This document shows, in pieces, positions 36,110-48,200 of a stretch of 64,000 bases of DNA (within the stretch, counting starts at the first letter, position 1; every line of letters begins with the position of its first letter). The stretch lies in NCBI GenBank assembly GCA_964057225.1, contig OZ059898.1:19755267-19819266 (forward strand). The letters run 5' to 3'. The DNA is from Auanema rhodensis (Eukaryota; Nematoda; Chromadorea; Rhabditida; Rhabditidae). Both the position numbers and the translations under genes were made by a program. The notes beneath the pieces are model-generated. The model ran no database searches and was not told the origin of the DNA. It worked only from the letters and a program-made list of their open reading frames with translations.

Positions 36110-39100
36110 ATTTTTGTCAAAATGTTTTTGGAAGCAAGGTTGAGTGTACTTGGAAACTCAACATACACTAATGCATTATTTTTCAAACGATCATAACTAA
36201 TTTTTGTATTAAGCGTTTCTCAATGTAGTATAGTGCATTCGATGCGGATTTTCAAGCTGCGTCGATCTGTGTTATCAGATTTGCGCTAGCTTAAAAATGC
36301 ACCGAGATATCAACTGATATAAGTTCACACTTATATCCTCGATTTTCACCCTGAAGAATTAATTTTTTCGTTGAATAACATTGTCCATCGTCTTTGCCTT
36401 GTAAAAAGGAATCTAAAAACATTTACTTTTTGCTAAATTATTCTGAAATTTTTCGAAAAAATTTTTGTCAAAATGTTTTTGGAAGCAAGGTTGAGTGTAC
36501 TTGGAAACTCAACATACACTAATGCATTATTTTTCAAACGATCATAACTAATTTTTGTATTAAGCGTTTCTCAATGTAGTATAGTGCATTCGATGCGGAT
36601 TTTTAAGCTGCGTCGATCTGTGTTATCAGATTTGCGCTAGCTTAAAAATGCACCGAGATATCAACTGATATAAGTTCACACTTATATCCTCGATTTTCAC
36701 CCTGAAGAATTAATTTTTTCGTTGAATAACATTGTCCATCGTCTTTGCCTTGAAAAAAGGAATCTAAAAACATCTACTTTTTGCTAAATTATTTTGAAAT
36801 TTTTCGAAAAAATTTTTGTCAAAATGTTTTTGGAAGCAATATTGAGTGTACATGGAAACTCAACATACACTAATGCATTATTTTTCAAACGATCATAACT
36901 AATTTTTGTATTAAGCGTTTCTCAATGTAGTATAGTGCACTCGATGCGGATTTTTAAGCTGCGTCGATCTGTGTTATCAGATTTGCGCTAGCTTAAAAAT
37001 GCACCGAGATATCAACTGATATAAGTTCACACTTATATCCTCGATTTTCACCCTGAAGAATTAATTTTTTCGTTGAATAACATTGTCCATCGTCTTTGCC
37101 TTGAAAAAAGGAATCTAAAAACATCTACTTTTTGCTAAATTATTTTGAAATTTTTCGAAAAAATTTTTGTCAAAATGTTTTTGGAAGCAAGGTTGAGTGT
37201 ACTTGGAAACTCAACATACACTAATGCATTATTTTTCAAACGATCATAACTAATTTTTGTATTAAGCGTTTCTCAATGTAGTATAGTGCATTCGATGCGG
37301 ATTTTCAAGCTGCGTCGATCTGTGTTATCAGATTTGCGCTAGCTTAAAAATGCACCGAGATATCAACTGATATAAGTTCACACTTATATCCTCGATTTTC
37401 ACCCTGAAGAATTAATTTTTTCGTTGAATAACATTGTCCATCGTCTTTGCCTTGTAAAAAGGAATCTAAAAACATTTACTTTTTGCTAAATTATTCTGAA
37501 ATTTTTCGAAAAAATTTTTGTCAAAATGTTTTTGGAAGCAAGGTTGAGTGTACTTGGAAACTCAACATACACTAATGCATTATTTTTCAAACGATCATAA
37601 CTAATTTTTGTATTAAGCGTTTCTCAATGTAGTATAGTGCATTCGATGCGGATTTTTAAGCTGCGTCGATCTGTGTTATCAGATTTGCGCTAGCTTAAAA
37701 ATGCACCGAGATATCAACTGATATAAGTTCACACTTATATCCTCGATTTTCACCCTGAAGAATTAATTTTTTCGTTGAATAACATTGTCCATCGTCTTTG
37801 CCTTGAAAAAAGGAATCTAAAAACATCTACTTTTTGCTAAATTATTTTGAAATTTTTCGAAAAAATTTTTGTCAAAATGTTTTTGGAAGCAAGGTTGAGT
37901 GTACTTGGAAACTCAACATACACTAATGCATTATTTTTCAAACGATCATAACTAATTTTTGTATTAAGCGTTTCTCAATGTAGTATAGTGCATTCGATGC
38001 GGATTTTCAAGCTGCGTCGATCTGTGTTATCAGATTTGCGCTAGCTTAAAAATGCACCGAGATATCAACTGATATAAGTTCACACTTATATCCTCGATTT
38101 TCACCCTGAAGAATTAATTTTTTCGTTGAATAACATTGTCCATCGTCTTTGCCTTGAAAAAAGGAATCTAAAAACATCTACTTTTTGCTAAATTATTTTG
38201 AAATTTTTCGAAAAAATTTTTGTCAAAATGTTTTTGGAAGCAATATTGAGTGTACATGGAAACTCAACATACACTAATGCATTATTTTTCAAACGATCAT
38301 AACTAATTTTTGTATTAAGCGTTTCTCAATGTAGTATAGTGCACTCGATGCGGATTTTTAAGCTGCGTCGATCTGTGTTATCAGATTTGCGCTAGCTTAA
38401 AAATGCACCGAGATATCAACTGATATAAGTTCACACTTATATCCTCGATTTTCACCCTGAAGAATTAATTTTTTCGTTGAATAACATTGTCCATCGTCTT
38501 TGCCTTGAAAAAAGGAATCTAAAAACATCTACTTTTTGCTAAATTATTCTGAAATTTTTCGAAAAAATTTTTGTCAAAATGTTTTTGGAAGCAAGGTTGA
38601 GTGTACATGGAAACTCAACATACACTAATGCATCATTTTTCAAACAATCATAACTAATTTTTGTATTAAGCGTTTCTCAATGTAGTATAGTGCATTCGAT
38701 GCGGATTTTCAAGCTGCGTCGATCTGTGTTATCAGATTTGCGCTAGCTTAAAAATGCACCGAGATATCAACTGATATAAGTTCACACTTATATCCTCGAT
38801 TTTCACCCTGAAGAATTAATTTTTTCGTTGAATAACATTGTCCATCGTCTTTGCCTTGTAAAAAGGAATCTAAAAACATTTACTTTTTGCTAAATTATTC
38901 TGAAATTTTTCGAAAAAATTTTTGTCAAAATGTTTTTGGAAGCAAGGTTGAGTGTACTTGGAAACTCAACATACACTAATGCATTATTTTTCAAACGATC
39001 ATAACTAATTTTTGTATTAAGCGTTTCTCAATGTAGTATAGTGCATTCGATGCGGATTTTTAAGCTGCGTCGATCTGTGTTATCAGATTTGCGCTAGCTT

Positions 39101-41060
39101 AAAAATGCACCGAGATATCAACTGATATAAGTTCACACTTATATCCTCGATTTTCACCCTGAAGAATTAATTTTTTCGTTGAATAACATTGTCCATCGTC
39201 TTTGCCTTGAAAAAAGGAATCTAAAAACATCTACTTTTTGCTAAATTATTTTGAAATTTTTCGAAAAAATTTTTGTCAAAATGTTTTTGGAAGCAATGTT
39301 GAGTGTACATGGAAACTCAACATACACTAATGCATCATTTTTCAAACAATCATAACTAATTTTTGTATTAAGCGTTTCTCAATGTAATATAGTGCATTCG
39401 ATGCGGATTTTTAAGCTGCGTCGATCTGTGTTATCGGATTTTCGCTAGCTTAAAAATGCACCGAGATATCAACTGATATAAGTTCACACTTATATCCTCG
39501 ATTTTCACCCTGAAGAATTAATTTTTTCGTTGAATAACATTGTCCATCGTCTTTGCCTTGTAAAAAGGAATCTAAAAACATTTACTTTTTGCTAAATTAT
39601 TCTGAAATTTTTCGAAAAAATTTTTGTCAAAATGTTTTTGGAAGCAAGGTTGAGTGTACTTGGAAACTCAACATACACTAATGCATTATTTTTCAAACGA
39701 TCATAACTAATTTTTGTATTAAGCGTTTCTCAATGTAGTATAGTGCATTCGATGCGGATTTTTAAGCTGCGTCGATCTGTGTTATCAGATTTGCGCTAGC
39801 TTAAAAATGCACCGAGATATCAACTGATATAAGTTCACACTTATATCCTCGATTTTCACCCTGAAGAATTAATTTTTTCGTTGAATAACATTGTCCATCG
39901 TCTTTGCCTTGAAAAAAGGAATCTAAAAACATCTACTTTTTGCTAAATTATTTTGAAATTTTTCGAAAAAATTTTTGTCAAAATGTTTTTGGAAGCAAGG
40001 TTGAGTGTACTTGGAAACTCAACATACACTAATGCATTATTTTTCAAACGATCATAACTAATTTTTGTATTAAGCGTTTCTCAATGTAGTATAGTGCATT
40101 CGATGCGGATTTTCAAGCTGCGTCGATCTGTGTTATCAGATTTGCGCTAGCTTAAAAATGCACCGAGATATCAACTGATATAAGTTCACACTTATATCCT
40201 CGATTTTCACCCTGAAGAATTAATTTTTTCGTTGAATAACATTGTCCATCGTCTTTGCCTTGTAAAAAGGAATCTAAAAACATTTACTTTTTGCTAAATT
40301 ATTCTGAAATTTTTCGAAAAAATTTTTGTCAAAATGTTTTTGGAAGCAAGGTTGAGTGTACTTGGAAACTCAACATACACTAATGCATTATTTTTCAAAC
40401 GATCATAACTAATTTTTGTATTAAGCGTTTCTCAATGTAGTATAGTGCATTCGATGCGGATTTTTAAGCTGCGTCGATCTGTGTTATCAGATTTGCGCTA
40501 GCTTAAAAATGCACCGAGATATCAACTGATATAAGTTCACACTTATATCCTCGATTTTCACCCTGAAGAATTAATTTTTTCGTTGAATAACATTGTCCAT
40601 CGTCTTTGCCTTGAAAAAAGGAATCTAAAAACATCTACTTTTTGCTAAATTATTTTGAAATTTTTCGAAAAAATTTTTGTCAAAATGTTTTTGGAAGCAA
40701 GGTTGAGTGTACTTGGAAACTCAACATACACTAATGCATTATTTTTCAAACGATCATAACTAATTTTTGTATTAAGCGTTTCTCAATGTAGTATAGTGCA
40801 TTCGATGCGGATTTTCAAGCTGCGTCGATCTGTGTTATCAGATTTGCGCTAGCTTAAAAATGCACCGAGATATCAACTGATATAAGTTCACACTTATATC
40901 CTCGATTTTCACCCTGAAGAATTAATTTTTTCGTTGAATAACATTGTCCATCGTCTTTGCCTTGAAAAAAGGAATCTAAAAACATCTACTTTTTGCTAAA
41001 TTATTTTGAAATTTTTCGAAAAAATTTTTGTCAAAATGTTTTTGGAAGCAATATTGAGTG

Positions 41061-44000
41061 TACATGGAAACTCAACATACACTAATGCATTATTTTTCAA
41101 ACGATCATAACTAATTTTTGTATTAAGCGTTTCTCAATGTAGTATAGTGCACTCGATGCGGATTTTTAAGCTGCGTCGATCTGTGTTATCAGATTTGCGC
41201 TAGCTTAAAAATGCACCGAGATATCAACTGATATAAGTTCACACTTATATCCTCGATTTTCACCCTGAAGAATTAATTTTTTCGTTGAATAACATTGTCC
41301 ATCGTCTTTGCCTTGAAAAAAGGAATCTAAAAACATCTACTTTTTGCTAAATTATTCTGAAATTCTTCGAAAAAATTTTTGTCAAAATGTTTTTGGAAGC
41401 AAGGTTGAGTGTACATGGAAACTCAACATACACTAATGCATCATTTTTCAAACAATCATAACTAATTTTTGTATTAAGCGTTTCTCAATGTAATATAGTG
41501 CATTCGATGCGGATTTTTAAGCTGCGTCGATCTGTGTTATCAGATTTGCGCTAGCTTAAAAATGCACCGAGATATCAACTGATATAAGTTCACACTTATA
41601 TCCTCGATTTTCACCCTGAAGAATTAATTTTTTCGTTGAATAACATTGTCCATCGTCTTTGCCTTGTAAAAAGGAATCTAAAAACATTTACTTTTTGCTA
41701 AATTATTCTGAAATTTTTCGAAAAAATTTTTGTCAAAATGTTTTTGGAAGCAAGGTTGAGTGTACTTGGAAACTCAACATACACTAATGCATTATTTTTC
41801 AAACGATCATAACTAATTTTTGTATTAAGCGTTTTTCAATGTAGTATAGTGCATTCGATGCGGATTTTTAAGCTGCGTCGATCTGTGTTATCAGATTTGC
41901 GCTAGCTTAAAAATGCACCGAGATATCAACTGATATAAGTTCACACTTATATCCTCGATTTTCACCCTGAAGAATTAATTTTTTCGTTGAATAACATTGT
42001 CCATCGTCTTTGCCTTGTAAAAAGGAATCTAAAAACATTTACTTTTTGCTAAATTATTCTGAAATTTTTCGAAAAAATTTTTGTCAAAATGTTTTTGGAA
42101 GCAAGGTTGAGTGTACTTGGAAACTCAACATACACTAATGCATTATTTTTCAAACGATCATAACTAATTTTTGTATTAAGCGTTTCTCAATGTAGTATAG
42201 TGCATTCGATGCGGATTTTTAAGCTGCGTCGATCTGTGTTATCAGATTTGCGCTAGCTTAAAAATGCACCGAGATATCAACTGATATAAGTTCACACTTA
42301 TATCCTCGATTTTCACCCTGAAGAATTAATTTTTTCGTTGAATAACATTGTCCATCGTCTTTGCCTTGAAAAAAGGAATCTAAAAACATCTACTTTTTGC
42401 TAAATTATTTTGAAATTTTTCGAAAAAATTTTTGTCAAAATGTTTTTGGAAGCAAGGTTGAGTGTACATGGAAACTCAACATACACTAATGCATTATTTT
42501 TCAAACGATCATAACTAATTTTTGTATTAAGCGTTTTTCAATGTAGTATAGTGCATTCGATGCGGATTTTTAAGCTGCGTCGATCTGTGTTATCAGATTT
42601 GCGCTAGCTTAAAAATGCACCGAGATATCAACTGATATAAGTTCACACTTATATCCTCGATTTTCACCCTGAAGAATTAATTTTTTCGTTGAATAACATT
42701 GTCCATCGTCTTTGCCTTGAAAAAAGGAATCTAAAAACATCTACTTTTTGCTAAATTATTTTGAAATTTTTCGAAAAAATTTTTGTCAAAATGTTTTTGG
42801 AAGCAAGGTTGAGTGTACATGGAAACTCAACATACACTAATGCATTATTTTTCAAACGATCATAACTAATTTTTGTATTAAGCGTTTTTTAATGTAGTAT
42901 AGTGCACTCGATGCGGATTTTTAAGCTGCGTCGATCTGTGTTATCAGATTTGCGCTAGCTTAAAAATGCACCGAGATATCAACTGATATAAGTTCACACT
43001 TATATCCTCGATTTTCACCCTGAAGAATTAATTTTTTCGTTGAATAACATTGTCCATCGTCTTTGCCTTGAAAAAAGGAATCTAAAAACATTTACTTTTT
43101 GCTAAATTATTTTGAAATTTTTTGAAAAAATTTTTGTCAAAATGTTTTTGGAAGCAAGGTTGAGTGTACATGGAAACTCAACATACACTAATGCATTATT
43201 TTTCAAACGATCATAACTAATTTTTGTATTAAGCGTTTTTCAATGTAGTATAGTGCACTCGATGCGGATTTTTAAGCTGCGTCGATCTGTGTTATCAGAT
43301 TTGCGCTAGCTTAAAAATGCACCGAGATATCAACTGATATAAGTTCACACTTATATCCTCGATTTTCACCCTGAAGAATTAATTTTTTCGTTGAATAACA
43401 TTGTCCATCGTCTTTGCCTTGAAAAAAGGAATCTAAAAACATCTACTTTTTGCTAAATTATTTTGAAATTTTTCGAAAAAATTTTTGTCAAAATGTTTTT
43501 GGAAGCAAGGTTGAGTGTACATGGAAACTCAACATAAACTAATGCATCATTTTTCAAACGATCATAACTAATTTTTGTATTAAGCGTTTTTCAATGTAAT
43601 ATAGTGCATTCGATGCGGATTTTTAAGCTGCGTCGATCTGTGTTATCAGATTTGCGCTAGCTTAAAAATGCACCGAGATATCAACTGATATAAGTTCACA
43701 CTTATATCCTCGATTTTCACCCTGAAGAATTAATTTTTTCGTTGAATAACATTGTCCATCGTCTTTGCCTTGAAAAAAGGAATCTAAAAACATTTACTTT
43801 TTGCTAAATTATTTTGAAATTTTTTGAAAAAATTTTTGTCAAAATGTTTTTGGAAGCAAGGTTGAGTGTACATGGAAACTCAACATACACTAATGCATTA
43901 TTTTTCAAACGATCATAACTAATTTTTGTATTAAGCGTTTTTCAATGTAGTATAGTGCACTCGATGCGGATTTTTAAGCTGCGTCGATCTGTGTTATCAG

Positions 44001-44921
44001 ATTTGCGCTAGCTTAAAAATGCACCGAGATATCAACTGATATAAGTTCACACTTATATCCTCGATTTTCACCCTGAAGAATTAATTTTTTCGTTGAATAA
44101 CATTGTCCATCGTCTTTGCCTTGAAAAAAGGAATCTAAAAACATCTACTTTTTGCTAAATTATTTTGAAATTTTTCGAAAAAATTTTTGTCAAAATGTTT
44201 TTGGAAGCAAGGTTGAGTGTACATGGAAACTCAACATAAACTAATGCATCATTTTTCAAACGATCATAACTAATTTTTGTATTAAGCGTTTTTCAATGTA
44301 ATATAGTGCATTCGATGCGGATTTTTAAGCTGCGTCGATCTGTGTTATCAGATTTGCGCTAGCTTAAAAATGCACCGAGATATCAACTGATATAAGTTCA
44401 CACTTATATCCTCGATTTTCACCCTAAAGAATTAATTTTTTCGTTGAATAACATTGTCCATCGTCTTTGCCTTGAAAGAAGGAATCTAAAAACATTTACT
44501 TTTTGCTAAATTATTTTGAAATTTTTTGAAAAAATTTTTGTCAAAATGTTTTTGGAAGCAAGGTTGAGTGTACATGGAAACTCAACATACACTAATGCAT
44601 TATTTTTCAAACGATCATAACTAATTTTTGTATTAAGCGTTTTTCAATGTAGTATAGTGCACTCGATGCGGATTTTTAAGCTGCGTCGATCTGTGTTATC
44701 AGATTTGCGCTAGCTTAAAAATGCACCGAGATATCAACTGATATAAGTTCACACTTATATCCTCGATTTTCACCCTGAAGAATTAATTTTTTCGTTGAAT
44801 AACATTGTCCATCGTCTTTGCCTTGAAAAAAGGAATCTAAAAACATCTACTTTTTGCTAAATTATTTTGAAATTTTTCGAAAAAATTTTTGTCAAAATGT
44901 TTTTGGAAGCAAGGTTGAGTG
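41061..44921. repeat. 11-unit block M118-M128, repeated at M141-M151 (offset 8073 bp)
   Basis: The rare ATTCTTCGAAAA begins the block (M118 and M141; also M133). The rare GTTTTTTAATG marks its sixth unit (M123 and M146). Units between match in type order: C31/A43/A82 with CAGATTTGCG, T73 TACTTGG, plain, T73 TACATGG, then alternating GCACTCG and CATAAAC units. The second copy lies at 49134-52994. Private changes in the first copy include CCCTAAAG and GAAAGAAGG in M127; GAAATATC occurs in M150 of the second copy. The 8073-bp distance is exactly 23 units. Confidence 0.8.
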
Positions 44922-45272
44922 TACATGGAAACTCAACATAAACTAATGCATCATTTTTCAAACGATCATAACTAATTTTTGTATTAAGCGTTTTTCAATG
45001 TAATATAGTGCATTCGATGCGGATTTTTAAGCTGCGTCGATCTGTGTTATCAGATTTGCGCTAGCTTAAAAATGCACCGAGATATCAACTGATATAAGTT
45101 CACACTTATATCCTCGATTTTCACCCTGAAGAATTAATTTTTTCGTTGAATAACATTGTCCATCGTCTTTGCCTTGAAAAAAGGAATCTAAAAACATCTA
45201 CTTTTTGCTAAATTATTTTGAAATTTTTCGAAAAAATTTTTGTCAAAATGTTTTTGGAAGCAAGGTTGAGTG
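42816..45272. repeat. Dimeric (702-bp) higher-order repeat, first tract (M123-M129)
   Basis: From M124 two unit types alternate strictly. Type X has GCACTCG and T31. Type Y has CATAAAC, C31, T73, GTAATAT and GCATTCG. M124, M126 and M128 are X; M125, M127 and M129 are Y. M123 is an X relative with GTTTTTTAATG. X units end CATCTAC..TTTTTCG; Y units M125 and M127 end CATTTAC..TTTTTTG, while M129, the last, has the CATCTAC..TTTTTCG ending. Confidence 0.85.
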
Positions 45273-48200
45273 TACATGGAAACTCAACATACACTAATGC
45301 ATTATTTTTCAAACGATCATAACTAATTTTTGTATTAAGCGTTTCTCAATGTAGTATAGTGCATTCGATGCGGATTTTCAAGCTGCGTCGATCTGTGTTA
45401 TCAGATTTGCGCTAGCTTAAAAATGCACCGAGATATCAACTGATATAAGTTCACACTTATATCCTCGATTTTCACCCTGAAGAATTAATTTTTTCGTTGA
45501 ATAACATTGTCCATCGTCTTTGCCTTGAAAAAAGGAATCTAAAAACATCTACTTTTTGCTAAATTATTTTGAAATTTTTCGAAAAAATTTTTGTCAAAAT
45601 GTTTTTGGAAGCAATATTGAGTGTACATGGAAACTCAACATACACTAATGCATTATTTTTCAAACGATCATAACTAATTTTTGTATTAAGCGTTTCTCAA
45701 TGTAGTATAGTGCACTCGATGCGGATTTTTAAGCTGCGTCGATCTGTGTTATCAGATTTGCGCTAGCTTAAAAATGCACCGAGATATCAACTGATATAAG
45801 TTCACACTTATATCCTCGATTTTCACCCTGAAGAATTAATTTTTTCGTTGAAAAACATTGTCCATCGTCTTTGCCTTGAAAAAAGGAATCTAAAAACATC
45901 TACTTTTTGCTAAATTATTTTGAAATTTTTCGAAAAAATTTTTGTCAAAATGTTTTTGGAAGCAAGGTTGAGTGTACTTGGAAACTCAACATACACTAAT
46001 GCATTATTTTTCAAACGATCATAACTAATTTTTGTATTAAGCGTTTCTCAATGTAGTATAGTGCATTCGATGCGGATTTTCAAGCTGCGTCGATCTGTGT
46101 TATCAGATTTGCGCTAGCTTAAAAATGCACCGAGATATCAACTGATATAAGTTCACACTTATATCCTCGATTTTCACCCTGAAGAATTAATTTTTTCGTT
46201 GAATAACATTGTCCATCGTCTTTGCCTTGAAAAAAGGAATCTAAAAACATCTACTTTTTGCTAAATTATTTTGAAATTTTTCGAAAAAATTTTTGTCAAA
46301 ATGTTTTTGGAAGCAATATTGAGTGTACATGGAAACTCAACATACACTAATGCATTATTTTTCAAACGATCATAACTAATTTTTGTATTAAGCGTTTCTC
46401 AATGTAGTATAGTGCACTCGATGCGGATTTTTAAGCTGCGTCGATCTGTGTTATCAGATTTGCGCTAGCTTAAAAATGCACCGAGATATCAACTGATATA
46501 AGTTCACACTTATATCCTCGATTTTCACCCTGAAGAATTAATTTTTTCGTTGAATAACATTGTCCATCGTCTTTGCCTTGAAAAAAGGAATCTAAAAACA
46601 TCTACTTTTTGCTAAATTATTCTGAAATTCTTCGAAAAAATTTTTGTCAAAATGTTTTTGGAAGCAAGGTTGAGTGTACATGGAAACTCAACATACACTA
46701 ATGCATCATTTTTCAAACAATCATAACTAATTTTTGTATTAAGCGTTTCTCAATGTAATATAGTGCATTCGATGCGGATTTTTAAGCTGCGTCGATCTGT
46801 GTTATCAGATTTGCGCTAGCTTAAAAATGCACCGAGATATCAACTGATATAAGTTCACACTTATATCCTCGATTTTCACCCTGAAGAATTAATTTTTTCG
46901 TTGAATAACATTGTCCATCGTCTTTGCCTTGTAAAAAGGAATCTAAAAACATTTACTTTTTGCTAAATTATTCTGAAATTTTTCGAAAAAATTTTTGTCA
47001 AAATGTTTTTGGAAGCAAGGTTGAGTGTACTTGGAAACTCAACATACACTAATGCATTATTTTTCAAACGATCATAACTAATTTTTGTATTAAGCGTTTT
47101 TCAATGTAGTATAGTGCATTCGATGCGGATTTTTAAGCTGCGTCGATCTGTGTTATCAGATTTGCGCTAGCTTAAAAATGCACCGAGATATCAACTGATA
47201 TAAGTTCACACTTATATCCTCGATTTTCACCCTGAAGAATTAATTTTTTCGTTGAATAACATTGTCCATCGTCTTTGCCTTGTAAAAAGGAATCTAAAAA
47301 CATTTACTTTTTGCTAAATTATTCTGAAATTTTTCGAAAAAATTTTTGTCAAAATGTTTTTGGAAGCAAGGTTGAGTGTACTTGGAAACTCAACATACAC
47401 TAATGCATTATTTTTCAAACGATCATAACTAATTTTTGTATTAAGCGTTTCTCAATGTAGTATAGTGCATTCGATGCGGATTTTTAAGCTGCGTCGATCT
47501 GTGTTATCAGATTTGCGCTAGCTTAAAAATGCACCGAGATATCAACTGATATAAGTTCACACTTATATCCTCGATTTTCACCCTGAAGAATTAATTTTTT
47601 CGTTGAATAACATTGTCCATCGTCTTTGCCTTGAAAAAAGGAATCTAAAAACATCTACTTTTTGCTAAATTATTTTGAAATTTTTCGAAAAAATTTTTGT
47701 CAAAATGTTTTTGGAAGCAAGGTTGAGTGTACATGGAAACTCAACATACACTAATGCATTATTTTTCAAACGATCATAACTAATTTTTGTATTAAGCGTT
47801 TTTCAATGTAGTATAGTGCATTCGATGCGGATTTTTAAGCTGCGTCGATCTGTGTTATCAGATTTGCGCTAGCTTAAAAATGCACCGAGATATCAACTGA
47901 TATAAGTTCACACTTATATCCTCGATTTTCACCCTGAAGAATTAATTTTTTCGTTGAATAACATTGTCCATCGTCTTTGCCTTGAAAAAAGGAATCTAAA
48001 AACATCTACTTTTTGCTAAATTATTTTGAAATTTTTCGAAAAAATTTTTGTCAAAATGTTTTTGGAAGCAAGGTTGAGTGTACATGGAAACTCAACATAC
48101 ACTAATGCATTATTTTTCAAACGATCATAACTAATTTTTGTATTAAGCGTTTCTCAATGTAGTATAGTGCATTCGATGCGGATTTTCAAGCTGCGTCGAT

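Larger units (their letters stand above)
35796..36146. repeat. Representative 351-bp monomer (M103, common type)
   Basis: I use this unit as the reference for columns 1-351. It begins TACTTGG and ends GAGTG. It has T at column 31 (GCATTATT), G at 43, C at 73, G at 82, T at 92, T at 107, A at 131 and G at 137 (CAGATTTGCG). On the far side it has A at 256 (CCTTGAAAA), C at 277, T at 297, C at 308 and GG at 343-344. A contrasting type, for example M102 at 35445-35795, has A at column 4, C at 31, A at 43, A at 82, G at 131, T at 137, T at 256, T at 277 and C at 297. The two types interleave in the array and differ by about 9 bases (roughly 97.4% identity). All six frames are closed: the first forward stops are TAA in each frame within the first 60 bases, and the reverse frames stop at TGA, TAG and TAG. 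Confidence 0.95.
35094..41411. repeat. Interleaved higher-order cassettes M101-M118
   Basis: M101-M104 (35094-36497) recur as M112-M115 (38955-40358) at an 11-unit offset (3861 bp). M107-M110 (37200-38603) recur as M115-M118 (40008-41411) at an 8-unit offset (2808 bp). M115 therefore belongs to both alignments, which is how nested duplications appear. The characteristic run is TTTTCAAG unit, plain unit, TTTTCAAG unit ending AATATTGAG, GCACTCG unit. M111 (38604-38954) is mixed: C31/A43 of one type with G82 and TTTTCAAG of another. Confidence 0.8.

Noticed and set aside
35796-36146. Relationship to the Drosophila 1.688 (359-bp) satellite
   Set aside because: Similar length, AT richness and a short stretch around ACTTTTTGC recall it, but I could not align the monomers convincingly from memory; a database search with the consensus would decide.
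35796-36146. Origin of the monomer from two ancient ~175-bp halves
   Set aside because: Only short AT-rich matches (such as CTAATTTTT and TTAATTTTTT) are seen at about half-period spacing; not more than composition would give.
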